Origin: Desmodesmus armatus
Taxonomy: Eukaryota; Chlorophyta; Chlorophyceae; Sphaeropleales; Scenedesmaceae
Assembly: GCA_007449985.2 (NCBI GenBank)
Contig: VIIQ02000242.1
Span: forward strand, 1-64,000
DNA length: 64,000 nt
Direction of reading: 5' to 3'
Shown here: piece after piece, positions 1 through 11,519 of the stretch
How the letters are laid out: each line of letters opens with the position of its first letter
Position numbering within the stretch: the first letter of the stretch is position 1
Translations under genes and position numbers: made by a program
Notes under the pieces: generated by a model
Told to the model about the DNA's origin: nothing
Databases searched by the model: none
Seen by the model: only the letters and a program-made list of their open reading frames with translations

Positions 1-183
1 CCCCCCCCCCCCCCGCGGGACTCACTCTTTGTTACGTCCCCAGCATGGTGCTGCTGCCCTGTCCTGACACTGCACCGTTGCAATCAGACACTCCCCCCCA
101 CCCCACACCACACACACCGCAAGCTCCCCCATCCCCTTCCTGCGCCAAAGCCCCCTCCCCCCCCACACACACAATGAACTCAC

Positions 184-421
184 TCTTTGTTGAGTCCTCC
201 CAGCATGGTGCACATGTCCCCATCACATCACCAGCACTCAACTGCACTGATGCCTGCTGCACACCACCACCCTCAACAACCCCTGCCAACACACCACCAG
301 CACCCCCACTGCCACTGCCACTGCCACCCTCAATAGCAGCAGCAGCATCATCAGCAGCAGCAGCAGTAGCAGCAGCAGCAGTAGGTTCCTGCTGCTGCTG
401 GTCTGCTTTGTAGCGTGTCAT
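184..421 (-). CDS. possible coding exon, poly-Gln/Ala/Gly protein (unrecognised)
   Basis: A minus-strand open frame starts at an ATG (419-421), runs through QQQQ, an Ala-rich block and a Gly/Ser block, and reaches a good donor (AAAGA|GTGAGT) at 183. The frame is also open upstream to about 808. The donor and its last codons recur at about 19-60, a decayed copy about 155 bases away. I do not recognise a family. The exon could equally be non-coding GC-rich DNA with a triplet repeat, so confidence is low. Confidence 0.25.
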
Positions 422-1885
422 GATTGTGTTGAGGTGGTATGAGCGGGGTGGGGGGTGGTGCTGTTGGGGGGTGCAGGGGGTAACTTTTTTAGGGGGGTGT
501 CCACAGTGGCTCCTGTGGTGTGTGTGTATGGGGTTAGCCAGGGCCCGTGAGGGCTGATGGTTGTTGCAGGGGGTAGCCTGTAGAACAGTAGCAGGACAGC
601 GGCACAGTGTGCATTGTGGTGTGGACCGATGAAAGTAGTGTGCACGCTTTGAGGGCTGTGGAGCAGGGGTGTAATGGTGTGTGTGGAATGGAATAAATTC
701 AATGAACGTGTGAAAGTACAATCGGACACAAGGTGCCACCATGCAATCTTCCCACCCAACCTTGTGGCTTGGTGCTCTCTGGCAAGCCCGCATGTTGAAT
801 CGATGCAATGATGCGACGAAGCTGTTATTCGAATGGTTTCAGCAACTCCCAGGCTACCTGGTCGTACTGGAGTTGAGGTTGCGTCAAGTCTCGGAAAGTT
901 GACCGTCATAACCTTGGACGCGACAGAACATACAGATGCTTCCCACAAACAAGACGTGTTTCACAACATCAACATGGCTGGACATCCTTTCTGGGGCTAT
1001 ACTGCTCTCAGATCGCTTGCATTGGTCAGTGATCTTTGATTGCTTCCGGCAATGCAGCTTCGTAGCACCACTGCAAGCCTTCCCTTAAGAGGTCGCAGAA
1101 CACCCCCACACAATGTAAACAGGCAGCACGTTCGACCGCTCGGCCCCACTATGACAACAGGAGACCCTCTACAGCTGTAGCTTACCAGCAGGACGAGAGC
1201 CAGCAACAGCAGCAGCAGGATCTCTGGGAGTCGTCCGGATCGAAGGACGTCCGTTCAGACGAACACTGGAGTAACTTACTCACGACTATGCCAGGTCTCA
1301 GCTGCCGGTGGGTGTCTCGGGACTGCTTCCATACATGCACCAGCACTGCATCCCAATCGAACCCCCTAGATTCCCCCCTAGAATAGATGCAACCCCTGCA
1401 CATGGAGCACCGTTCCGCACCCCCAAGTAGCACACATAGATAACAGATATTTCTATGATACTACATGAGAACCAGGATGCACAGACTATGGAAGGTTGGC
1501 TTGTGCTCCATCTGCATGCTTCCAAGTCCAGGCACAGGAGTGGCAGTTTGGCCACAGTGTGGATTTTGTGCTGTCATGGGCCAGCACATCAAAGGAACTG
1601 CCTTGATGCACTCCCTGGCACATGCAGCACCTGTCTCTTACCCCAGTAGCATGCACCAGGGCCAGCACAGACCATAAAAAAGTTGAGCTCCATCGGATTA
1701 TGAAAGCGTGTGCTTGTTCCCCATCTGCATGCTACCTGCAGGCACTGGAGTGGCCGTTGGGGAAGTTTTATCCTGTCATCGGCCAGCACAGCAGATGTGG
1801 TCAGCTCAGGGTCAGTCCTGCACCTTTGGAAGGCAACAGGCAGCAGCGCAACGGACAGCATGTCCCGCAGCAGGACCAGCAGCAC
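422..1885. other. no supported gene; contains a tandem duplication
   Basis: No reading frame here looks like protein. About 1490-1590 and about 1697-1800 are diverged copies of one segment sharing CCATCTGCATGCT, GGCACTGGAGTGGC and a GGCCAGCACA stretch. The copies lie just before the first supported exon of the plus-strand gene and may be intron or promoter sequence of that gene. Confidence 0.4.
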
Positions 1886-4800
1886 AGGGGGCAACGTGCA
1901 CGAAGGGGAGTCTTACGGTACTGATGAAGTGGCAGTGAGGTACTTCACAGCTGAAGGTAGGGTGCATGAAAACTCGTGGCGTTTCAAAACTCCATGGTGC
2001 GCCCCCCCCCTTTCTCGCCCCCCCCCCCCCTCCCCCGCCAACCGGGCGTGCACATCCACTGCACAGCACAGGGGCGCAAATATGCATGAGGGGGAGTCTT
2101 CCGGTACAGACGAAGTAGCAGTGCGGTACTTCACAGCTGAAGGTAGGGTGTATGGACTTTACTTGCATGCGCCCCCCCCCCTCCATACAGGCATTCACAT
2201 CCATGGTTTGCACACTGCTGGCTGGACTGCATTCCATCAGCTGGTCCTTGCCCTCCCCTCCCGCCTTTTCCACCTCCCCTCCCACCTTGTCCTCCCCCCC
2301 CCCCCCCCCCCCCCCCACACCACACACACCCTGCCCCCCGTCCCCCCCCCCCCCCTCCTTTTGTCCCCCCCCCCCCCAGGTTTGGATGTCCCAATTCCCT
2401 CCCCTCCATGCCCTCCCGTCCCCCCATCCCCTGTTCCCCACCGAATCCCCCCCCTCCCCCCCCCCCCCCCCCCCGCAGGCTTGGACGTGACCACCCACAG
2501 TGACAGCAGCTCTGTGGGCTGAGTGCAGATGGCCGCAAGGTGTTGTGGGACCAGCGGGTCCCCTCCCCCCTATCCATCTCCTCAGGAGGGGCCGACACCG
2601 ACTCAACCTCCCGTGGGCCTGAGCACAGATGCTGTAGGCTAGCTGCATTGCAGTCTTAGCCCTTGTCCTTGCCCCATTTTCATCCCCCCCCCCCCCCCCC
2701 CCCCCCGCCAGGCTTTGACGTGACAGCCCCCAGTGAAAGCAGCTCTGTGGGGCTGAGTGCAGGTAGCAGCAAGGTGGTGTGGGACCAGCGGGCCCTCAAA
2801 GCCAAACCAACTGCCTTCACCTTCTCACCTAAGTCACCACAACTGTCGGTGAGTGGGGTTACTTCTGGGTTGGGGGTAGGTTTGGGACAAATGTTGGGGC
2901 CCCCAACACCAGTGGTGTTGAGTTTGACTGATTGTGCCAGCTCAGCGGATGTGATTTGAAATTGTTTTGGGGGAGGGGGCAAGTGTGCTTGGGGATGGCT
3001 GATGATGGCAAGGAAGGTGTTGTGGGACCAGCGGGCCCTCAAGGCCAAACCAACTGCATTCACCTTCTCACCCAAGTCACCACAACTGTCGGTGAGTTGC
3101 AACAGACAGAAGCCGGGGTGATATGTGGGTTTGCATGCAAGATGTTCCAACACGTGTGCAGCAGCAGCAGCAGGGCAGCAGCTTGTTGTGCTGAGTATAA
3201 GCCAGCCGCCTATCCAATCAGGCAGTCTGTCTGATTGTGTGCATCAGCCAGCCGCCTGCCCGTCAGGTACCCTGGATCTGACACAGGCCTTTCAAAGTGT
3301 TCCGAGGTTGACCTTTGACACTCTTTCACTGCTGCTGTGTGTATATTCACGTGAAACAGCTCACCCTGCCAGCAGCAGCAGCAGCAGCAGCACCCAGCGA
3401 CGGCCAGCAGCAGCAGCAGCAGCAGAAGCAGGGTCCTCCCCCCCTGTACCGCACCATGCGGCTGCTGCCGCTGAGCAGCAGAGGTGTGTGTGTACTGAAT
3501 GCAGCGCTGCCGGGCGAGTGGGGGGAGGTGCTGCAACAGGCCAACCCCCCTGGCAGCTACTGGTTTTTTGAAGTCATGTTAGAGGTAAGCATCTTTCGTG
3601 AAGGGGGGGGAGGAGGGCAGGGGAAGTGGAGGTGTGGGTGTGTACAGGTGTTGGCAAATGCAGAGAAGCAGTTTGTATGATTAACTGGGTTTTGGCAAGT
3701 GGGCATTGGATCAATGCAGCGCTGCCGGCGAATGGGGGGAGGTGCTGCAACTGGCCAACCCCCCTGGCAGCTACTGGTTCTTTGAAGTCATGCTGGAGGT
3801 GAGCACAGCTGGAAACGGGCACTGAGGTTTCTTCATCTACTTTGTGTCACCAGTGCACTTTCAGTCAAGTGTTCTAGCCAGTGTAGGTGTTGGTGCAGGT
3901 GTAGGTGGTGCTCACAAGGGGGGGGGGGGCACGGGGTCACGCATCTGAGGTTTGCATCTGAAGTGTGTGTGTTTGTCGACAGAGGGAGTACTTGGATACA
4001 TGCAAGCTCACTAAGACTGTCCTACTAGATAGGGAAGCAACAGTGACGTACTCGCTCAGTACCGAGCAGTGCGTCGGTGGCAGGTGTGTGTGTGTGTGGG
4101 GGGGGGGGGGGGCGGTGAGAGGAGAGGAGGGGGGGGAGGGAGAGGGAATGTTGCGTGTGTGGTGAGGGTGGAGTAGGGTGCAGGGGCGGGGGGCGCAGGA
4201 AGGGGAGGGAAAGGTTGTGTGAGTGGGAGGGGGAGTGGGTTAGACACATGGCCGAAGTTTTGGAAACATCTGGCTGTTGTGCGCATCAGGGTCACGCGGT
4301 GACCGTACGGTGACCGTACATGCTGCAGTGCAGCTTGCAAGACACACTGTTTCGCCATCGTGCGTTCATGTGCATGGGTAGGTCACCAAACCGCCCCTGC
4401 TGTATGGCTGTGTTTTCTGTCCTGCTGCCGTGTTGTGCTGCAGCACCCGGATGCATCTGGGGAGTGGCAGGCCTCTACCCTGGGGGTGGCCTATGACTGG
4501 AAGGAGGGACGCCTGCACAGTCACAAGTGAGAAGAAGGGGGGGGGCTGTGTCTGTGTTTGGGGGTGCGGGACACTGTAATGGGGTTAGGGGGGGGGGCTG
4601 TGACGGTGCACAGCTAAAAAACTAGGTCTGCAGGCCGACAACCCTGGGTGTGGCCTATGACTGGAAGGATGAACGACTGCACAGTCACAAGTGAGGGGGG
4701 GGGGGCAATGTGTGGGTTCAGGGTGTGTGTGGTGTGTGTGTGTGTGTGGGGGGGGGGGGGGGCTGTGAGGGTGCACAGCTACAGCTAGGTCTGCAAGCCT

Positions 4801-5542
4801 CCACCCTGGGGGTGACCTATGACTAAAAGAATAAAATGCGGCTGTACAATCACCATGAGGCCAGCGTCGCAAAGCAGGGGCGGATTTGTTGCGACCAGTT
4901 GGTGTAGAGCCAAAGCACAACTGCAGGCTGCAAACAGGGGTGGACAGGGTGGCGGTGGAGGGGGGGGGTAGGGGCGTGGAAGTATCCTCCAGCCTGCAGC
5001 TTCTTGGAGGTTTGTACTTTGTCAACGTGTTGTCGTCACATCATCATCATTACACGTGTTTCCGGCCAGGTTCATTGCGCATGCAGCAAGCTGCCAGCAG
5101 CAAACTGACCTTGGTGCAAGACAAGCAAGACACCACCAGGCGACCAGTGACCCAGGACACGACTACTGTTGTATCCAAGTTTAATCATGTCATGGTGATG
5201 CAGGTACTTGTGGCAGAAGGCTACAGCCCCCCTGAAGTCTCCTAAGGATGACCTCAACCCGGTGGTGCTACAGCCAGTCACACCACCAACACGCGACAGG
5301 TGGGCGGGAGGGAGGCTCTTCAAGATTGGCAATGGCGCATGACTTATGACTGATGACTTATGACTGATGAGTCATCCCAAGAGTTTGGCTGGGTCTTGAC
5401 AGCGTCAGCACACCTGTGCTCCACCTTACAGTTTGCCACACACCCTACCACACGGAAGTATGCTGCTCTGCCCTGCTCTGCCCCTGTTGTCTGGTGACAC
5501 ATACTGGCGACGGCGCACTCACAACTCGACACGCAACACCAC

Positions 5543-5585
<43 letters not shown>

Positions 5586-5633
5586 CACACACACACCACC
5601 ACACACACACACACACACACACACACCACACCA

Positions 5634-5715
<82 letters not shown>

Positions 5716-5732
5716 CAACACACACACACACA

Positions 5733-5824
<92 letters not shown>

Positions 5825-7275
5825 ACAACCACACACACACACACACACACCACACACACACCCACACACACCACACACACACACACACACACCACACCAC
5901 ACACACACACACACACAACACACACACACACAACGTTTACCAATATGTGCGTGTCGGAACGCACTTTACAAGCCTGTCGTCATGACATGCACTTGATGGT
6001 TGTATCTCATGTGTTTAACACAGCTAGCTCGGCCTACATGATCTGATGTAGCCCCACACTCTAGCACAATGTTGCCGCTATTCTGCTCTGCCCATGTTGT
6101 CTGGTGTCACAAAACGACAACGGCACACTCACAACTCGACACGCAACGCCATTGCACACACAGCAAGCTTGGTCTAGGATCTGATGTTGCCACATACTCT
6201 AGCACACTGTTAACGCTGTTCTGCTCTGCCCATGTTGTCTGGTGTCACAAACTGACGATGACGCACTCACAACACGACGCAAATGCCACCGCACACACAG
6301 CAAGCTTGGTCTACAGGATTTGGTGCACAAGCTGGCTCATGCCCCAGTGGACCATGTGCAGCGCACCGTCACAACATACACGTACAATGCCTCCAGCAGC
6401 AGCAGCAGCAGCAGCAGCAGTGGCGGTCAGCACTTACAGCGTTCAGATAGCTTTCACCACGTCCCAGCGGGAGCAGTAGCAATGGCCATGCAGGGTTTAG
6501 ACACGGTGGTGGGTCCCATTGGCCCTGTTGAGAGCTACAAGAGCAGCTGTGGCTCGGTACATGGCTGGTTTACCGGCAAGGCAGGTGGCAGCAGCAGCAG
6601 CAGCAGCAGCAGTGCAGCAGCAGCAGCAGGAGGAGGAGGAGGAGAGAAGAGTGAGGGAGGGGTGGGAGAGTGTGACCCACGGCAGCAGGTGCTGTGGTTC
6701 CCGGAGGGGGGCTGTTGGGCGAGGGTGCCTGCCCAGCTGCCAAGTGTGCAGGAGGGAGACTCAGCTGCAGCTGATGACGCGGTGATTGAGTTTGAGATTG
6801 GGGCTGTGTATGGGTGAGTGTTGGAAGGCTCATGTCGCATGCTGCGCCTCACTTGGTCGTACGTGTACTTGCACTGAACTTGCTAGTGGTGGGGGGGGGG
6901 GGAGGGGGGGGGGGGGGAGAGGCAGTTACACTTGCTGTGATTGCCTGTTACTTTTGGCTTTGTTGATGACCAGCCAGCTGGATGCCAGGGTTTGTATAGC
7001 AGCCGCGCGTGCTGCCAATTCAGGCCAAGATGGTTTCAAAAAGCTTTGTTCTCACAGTAAGGGCATGCAAGGCTTGTGCCTCAGGCTTCAGTAGGACCTA
7101 GGTGCCTGGCTGCAACTAACAATCCACTGTGGTGTGCCCTGTGTTGCGCAGGGATGGTGATGGCATGGCGCGCTGTGTGCTGCAATTCGGTGCGAGCGGA
7201 GACCGGCGCATCAAGTCAGTCGTCAACGAGGAGTGGAAGAGGCCAGACTTGAAGTCCCAGACCCTGGCCCAGTAG
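1886..7275 (+). CDS. multi-exon gene of unknown function; weak DUF3598-like C-terminal half
   Basis: Exons supported by splice phase are: about 2072-2142 (ends FTAEG; near-identical alternative copy about 1888-1956), 2712-2848 (FDVTAPSES...SPQLS), about 3433-3584 (LYRTMRLLPL...WFFEVMLE), 3983-4083 (REYLDTCKLT...STEQC), 4444-4526 (WQASTLGVAYDWKEG), 6317-6813 (VGPIGPVESYK, a poly-Ser block, LWFPEGGCWARVP) and 7152-7275, ending at TAG. The last two exons share the pattern (W/L)-F-P-x-G-(G)...EF-x(4)-Y...R-x-(I/V)-K with the C-terminal half of DUF3598 lipocalin-like proteins, but this is only a suggestion. The start codon is not found. The join 4083 to 4444 does not keep phase with the obvious donor, and neither does 4526 to 6317, so a base may be missing or an exon overlooked. 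Several exons exist in two or three copies. No function is assigned. Confidence 0.5.
3714..3798 (+). pseudogene. second copy of the LPGEWGEVLQ...FFEVMLE exon end
   Basis: This segment repeats the last ~85 bases of the exon ending at 3584, including a working donor (GAG|GTGAGC). The upstream copy of the coding sequence reads cleanly, while this one has lost one base near GCCGGCGAAT. It could be a decayed duplicate or an alternative 3' end of the exon. Confidence 0.6.
4627..4860 (+). pseudogene. two decayed copies of the LGVAYDWKEGRLHSHK exon end
   Basis: About 4635-4690 and about 4790-4860 repeat the coding end at 4480-4526 with its CACAAGTGAG donor. The last copy has lost the donor and has an in-frame stop (GACTAAAAG). 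Each is followed by a long G-run. Confidence 0.6.
5038..5160. repeat. dispersed ~125-bp repeat, copy 1
   Basis: The stretch from CATCATCATCATTACACG through GACACCACCAGGCGACCAG matches 20385-20510 in the same orientation with few changes. It lies in an intron-like region of the unknown plus-strand gene, and the other copy lies in a nitrile hydratase intron. There is no coding potential and no obvious terminal inverted repeat. Confidence 0.7.
5541..5935. repeat. (CA)n microsatellite, ~390 bases
   Basis: Almost pure CA dinucleotide with occasional CC or AA interruptions. It sits inside the first copy of a ~130-base unit (about 5450-5540) that recurs at about 6065-6170 and 6195-6305 without the expansion. 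The long His-Thr and Val-Cys open frames across it are artefacts of the repeat. Confidence 0.95.
5945..6310. repeat. tandem ~130-base units flanking an acceptor
   Basis: Two clear copies (about 6065-6175 and 6195-6308) share CTGCTCTGCCCATGTTGTC, CACTCACAAC and ACACACAGCAAGCTTGGTCT; a third is split by the CA expansion at 5541-5935. The last copy ends exactly at the acceptor of the exon starting at 6317, so the unit is the 3' end of an intron duplicated in tandem. Confidence 0.65.
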
Positions 7276-8744
7276 CGCCCCTGCAGTAAAACTCCCTACA
7301 TGCACGGCTCCTGATGCCGTACACAGTAGCCCCCCCCCCAGCTGCGGCAGCTGGCCTTTTGAATGCTTTCTGATTTTAAAGGGTCAATCAGGGTGCCTGG
7401 AAGCAGGTTGAGCAGTGTGGTTGCTGTGTGTTTGGCAGTGCGCGCAGCTGCATGCAGTGGAATTTTTTGGAGAAATACTGTGTCAAGTGCCGAGAGAGAT
7501 TTCTGCAGTGCATGTCAAGAGGTGTGCAACAGTCTGTTGCTGAGCTGTCAGCACCACACATACATCGGCAGATCGCGGCCCGATGTAAGGATGCAGGCGC
7601 TGCTGTAGATGTCAAGGCAGCCAAAAGGGGCCTCCTGGTATAGGGTGTGCGGCGTCCCTCATCGGTGAGGCTTTGCCTCCGGCCCCCGGCAGTTGAGTTT
7701 ACTCGGCTGAGTTGTGTGTGGCCAGCCGGTGGGGGGTGCGCCCCCCCTGGAACCTCCCCAAAAAAAGGGCAAATTGTTGCACGGCTTGCCTTGAGCAGCA
7801 GGCAGGGCAGGGCAGGTTCCTTGCAGGTTCAGCACATAGTGTGACTGCTGCCGTCCGCATGCTGTGCAGCAGAAGCAAACACTGCACAGTAGGAGAGGAA
7901 AATCGCAGCGGCATCAGGCAGACGTGTTAGGCAGGAATACCCAGCCTTGGTCCACCACCAGCTGCAGCTGAAGCCTCTGTCTGTGGCATAGCTGGGCATT
8001 AAATGATGCAGCTTGCAACAAACTTTGCAATGAGGTGTTCGTTGACCTTGCGCACGCTTGATGGTTGTAACTCATTCACTCCTGCACGGTGTACACTTAC
8101 ACAGCTGTTGAGAGTGTGGGACACCCCCCAGTCGTGGTAAACGTTTCAAGAGGCAAGGCAAACTTTGAAGTGGGATTGTGAGAGCTTCTTAAACGCAGTG
8201 TTAACTCAAAATAAAACTCTGTTGCGAGGGGTCTGGGGGCTGTCAAGCATAGTGCAGGTGCCACAGCATGACCGCAACTGTGGGGTTGCGGGGTGGTGTG
8301 GGACCCCCCCACCCTGCCCCTGCAGCACCTACCAGGGTGAGTTCCACAGCCAGCACAACAGTACCATAGGCAATCTTAACTTTGCATCAGGCTATTTCAC
8401 GATACTAGGCTGGCCTCCTGTGCTTAGGCACAGCAGTGAGCACTGTCGTTGCACCTAGCTATGCTGCTGTACTGTGGCACATTGCTACTGTCCAGGTATG
8501 TGTGGAGTTGCTTCTCTGAGGGTTCAGGCATCAAAAAGCACTCAGTGTCGAGCCTGCGGGACCCAACGTGTCTCCCTGTTGACAATGACTGTTATTGACT
8601 GTCATGCTGCAGCTCCTTCGCCACAATAATTGCCAGGCCCAAGTCCTGCATCAGACATCATATTCAGTCACTTGTCAAAACCCATAGGACCATAGTGCAG
8701 CTCCTAGCACGCAGTTTAGCCCAGCCTAGCTCACATCGCAGCAA
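7276..8744. other. intergenic, no gene seen
   Basis: This region follows the stop of the plus-strand gene. A TGTAA at about 7583 could serve as a polyadenylation signal. Only short frames without protein-like composition occur. Confidence 0.5.
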
Positions 8745-10855
8745 GTCCGTGTTCCTGGTTGCGGTTGAAGCCGTGCTTCTGCACGGTGCATGCGGGGTGC
8801 CTGCTGCTTAATGCCGTGCTGCTTTCACAGCGCACGGGCCCCGGCGCACCAGACTACCCACACACGCAGCTCTCGTGGCTGTGTTGTGGGGCCAGCTCCC
8901 TCGGGCTTCAGGGTAGGGAGGTGAAACCTTTCCAATGACCCTGTCGAAGCTGGCATGGACAGTCAGCCTCAGCGGCAGATCGTTGGGTGTTTCATCCAGG
9001 CCATGGGCTGGCGCGAGCTGCTGCATGGGGGCAACCCTGTGCCTTTTGCTCAACCAGCCCGCCACAGTCCGACCTGTGGTGTGCCTGTGGTGTTCACACA
9101 GCGCAGCGAGCCTTTACCATGCCACAGCAATAGCAATAGCAGCCGCATCAGCACCACCTGCAGCCTGCATGCAGCTAACAGGGTAGGTTGCTGTGTGTGC
9201 ACAGCAGGGCAGCAGTTGGCGCGAGCTGTTTCACGTGGGGCAACCCTGTGACCTTTGCTCAACCAACTGCAGCGTCCTGTGCTGTGTGCACACATCAATC
9301 CACACTGCTAGCTGTTTCTGTGGCTGCAGAGGTGCTAGTGTGGCTGAGCAGCAAGTAGTAGCAGCAGCAACATTATAACATCAACAGCACCTGGTAGCAG
9401 CAGCGCTAGCAGCAGGTTAGGGCAGCGTAACAGCCACAGCACCTAGTAGCAGAAGCAGCAGTCCATGTTCCTGGTTGCGGTTGAAGCCGTGCTTCTGCAC
9501 GGTGCATGCGGGGTGCCTGCTGCTTAATGCCGTGCTGCTTTCACAGCGCACGGGCCCCGGCGCACCAGACTACCCACACACGCAGCTCTCGTGGCTGTGT
9601 TGTGGGGCCAGCTCCCTCGGGCTTCAGGGTAGGGAGGTGAAACCTTTCCAATGATCCTGTCGTAGCTGGCATGGACTATCAGCCTCAGCTGTCAGATCGT
9701 TGGGTGTTTCATCCAGGCCATGGGCTGGCGCGAGCTGCTGCATGGGGGCAACCCTGTGCCTTTTGCTCAACCAGCCCGCCACAGTCCGACCTGTGGTGTG
9801 CCTGTGGTGTTCACGCAGCGCAGCGAGCCTTTTCCATGCCACAGCAATAGCAGCAGCAGCAGCAGCACCACTTGCAGCCTGGATGCAGCTAACAGGGTGG
9901 GTTGCTGTGTGTGCACAGCAGGGCAGCAGTTGGCGCGAGCTGTTTCATTAGGGGCAACCCTGTGACCTTTGCTCAACCAGCTGCAGCGTCCTGTGCTGTG
10001 TGCTCACACCAATCCACACTGCTACTGTAGCTGTGGCTGCAGAGGTGCTAGTGTGGCTGAGCAGCAAGTAGTAGCAGCAGCAATAGTATAACATCAACAG
10101 CACCTGGTAGGAGCAGCGCTAGCATCAGATTAGGCAGCATAACAGCCACAGCACCTAGTAGCAGCAGCAGTCCGTGTTCCTGGTTGCGGTTGAAGCCGTG
10201 CTTCTGCACGGTGCATGCGGGGTGCCTGCTGCTTAATGCCGTGCTGCTTTCACAGCGCACGGGCCCCGGCGCACCAGACTACCCACACACACAGCTCTTG
10301 TGGCTGTGTTGTGGGGCCAGCTCCCTTGGGCTTCAGGGTAGGGAGGTGAAACCTTTCCTATGACCCTGTCGTAGCTGGCATGGACTTTCAGCCTCAGCTG
10401 TCAGATCGTTGGGTGTTTCATCCAGGCCATGGGCTGGCGCGAGCTGTTTCATGGGGGCAACCCTGTGACTTTTGATTAACCAGCCCGCCACAGTCCGACC
10501 TGTGGTGTGCCTGTGGTGTTCACCCAACGCAGCGAGCCTTTACCATGCCACAGCAATAGCATAGCACTGGCTACCGCAGCAGCATTGGCACCACTTGCGG
10601 CCTGGATGCAGCCAACAGTGTGGGTTGCTGTGTGTGCACAGCAGGGCAGCAGTTGGCGCGACCTGTTTCACAAGGGGCAACCCTGTGACTTTTGGTCCAA
10701 CTGCAGCGTCCTGTGTGGTGGGCACACACCAACCTACACTGCTAGCTGCTTCTGAGGTTGCAGTTGTGCTAATGGGGCTGTTGTAGCTGCAGCAACAGCT
10801 TAGTAGCAGCCTAGGCAGTTTGTTAGGGCAGCCAGCCATATCAACCAGCAGCAAC
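8745..10855. repeat. ~710-bp satellite, three tandem copies
   Basis: The phrase GTTCCTGGTTGCGGTTGAAG begins at 8751, 9467 and 10176, giving periods of 716 and 709 bases. Most of each unit is conserved, and each unit contains an internal half-repeat: GGCGCGAGCTG followed by GGGGCAACCCTGTG occurs twice about 210 bases apart. A short plus-strand frame (MGWRELLHGG...) is open in copies 1 and 2 but stops early in copy 3, so it is probably not coding. The third copy is the most diverged and truncated. Confidence 0.9.
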
Positions 10856-11519
10856 CAAGGCTAGCCCAACAGCTTTGTTTTTACAGCAACAGCCAGTCGC
10901 AGCAGCAACAGTTGAGTACCAGCAGCAACATGCATGCCTTGTTTGGGTCCTGGGATTCGTCCCCAACCCGGCGGGGTGAGGTCTCTTCGCTCAGAAGGGG
11001 CTGACCGCCTGCCCATGTGTCAAGGGGCCTCACCCCTCTGACACTGGGCTGCATATCAAAAAACATGCCTTATGGGCTGCCCCCCTCCCACCCGGTGGGC
11101 ACTGCCTCCCTTTGCGGCAGCAGTCAGCGGCTTGATTGTGCGCACCATGCCTTCCCTGCATGCCTTGCCTGCAAGTACAGAACCCAATGGCTGTAGAGTT
11201 GTCCGCTTGTTGCAACAGCATTCCTTGCCTGAGCTAGCAACATACCAAGGCCAAGGCCTGTAAGAGCTCTTCACAGCCCTGTCAACAGCCGTGTCTGCTG
11301 GGGCAGTAACGTATGGGGGGAGATCATGCGCCTGCAGCTCTCAGGGTCTTCCTCAAGCACCCCAAAGTGACACTGTCTCAGTGTTACAGATGCTAACCAC
11401 CCAAGATCACAGTGCAGTGGCAACCAGCCACAAAATGACTCCGTCGTCCCAACCAATACCTACTGTGTCCCCACTACCATGATTGGCTAGCTGAAACTAA
11501 GCGGCAAACATCACAGTCA
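10856..11519. other. intergenic 3' flank of the aldo/keto reductase gene
   Basis: No gene is seen. The complement of TTACA at 11384-11388 is TGTAA on the minus strand, about 132 bases past the reductase stop. This fits the algal polyadenylation signal and suggests where that transcript ends. Confidence 0.5.

Noticed and set aside
1812..2648. 278-residue minus-strand Gly-rich open frame
   Set aside because: Produced by poly-C/poly-G runs, antisense to the plus-strand exons that join in phase.
5416..5996. Long His-Thr and Val-Cys open frames on both strands
   Set aside because: They are translations of the (CA)n microsatellite and have no other coding support.
8955..9965. Short open frames conserved in satellite copies 1 and 2 (MGWRELLHGG...)
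   Set aside because: Copy 3 has an early stop, and conservation is explained by the recent duplication of the DNA.
10973..11036. Inverted repeat GGGGTGAGG ... CCTCACCCC
   Set aside because: A 9-base stem with a 46-base loop and no conserved core or gene context; likely chance.
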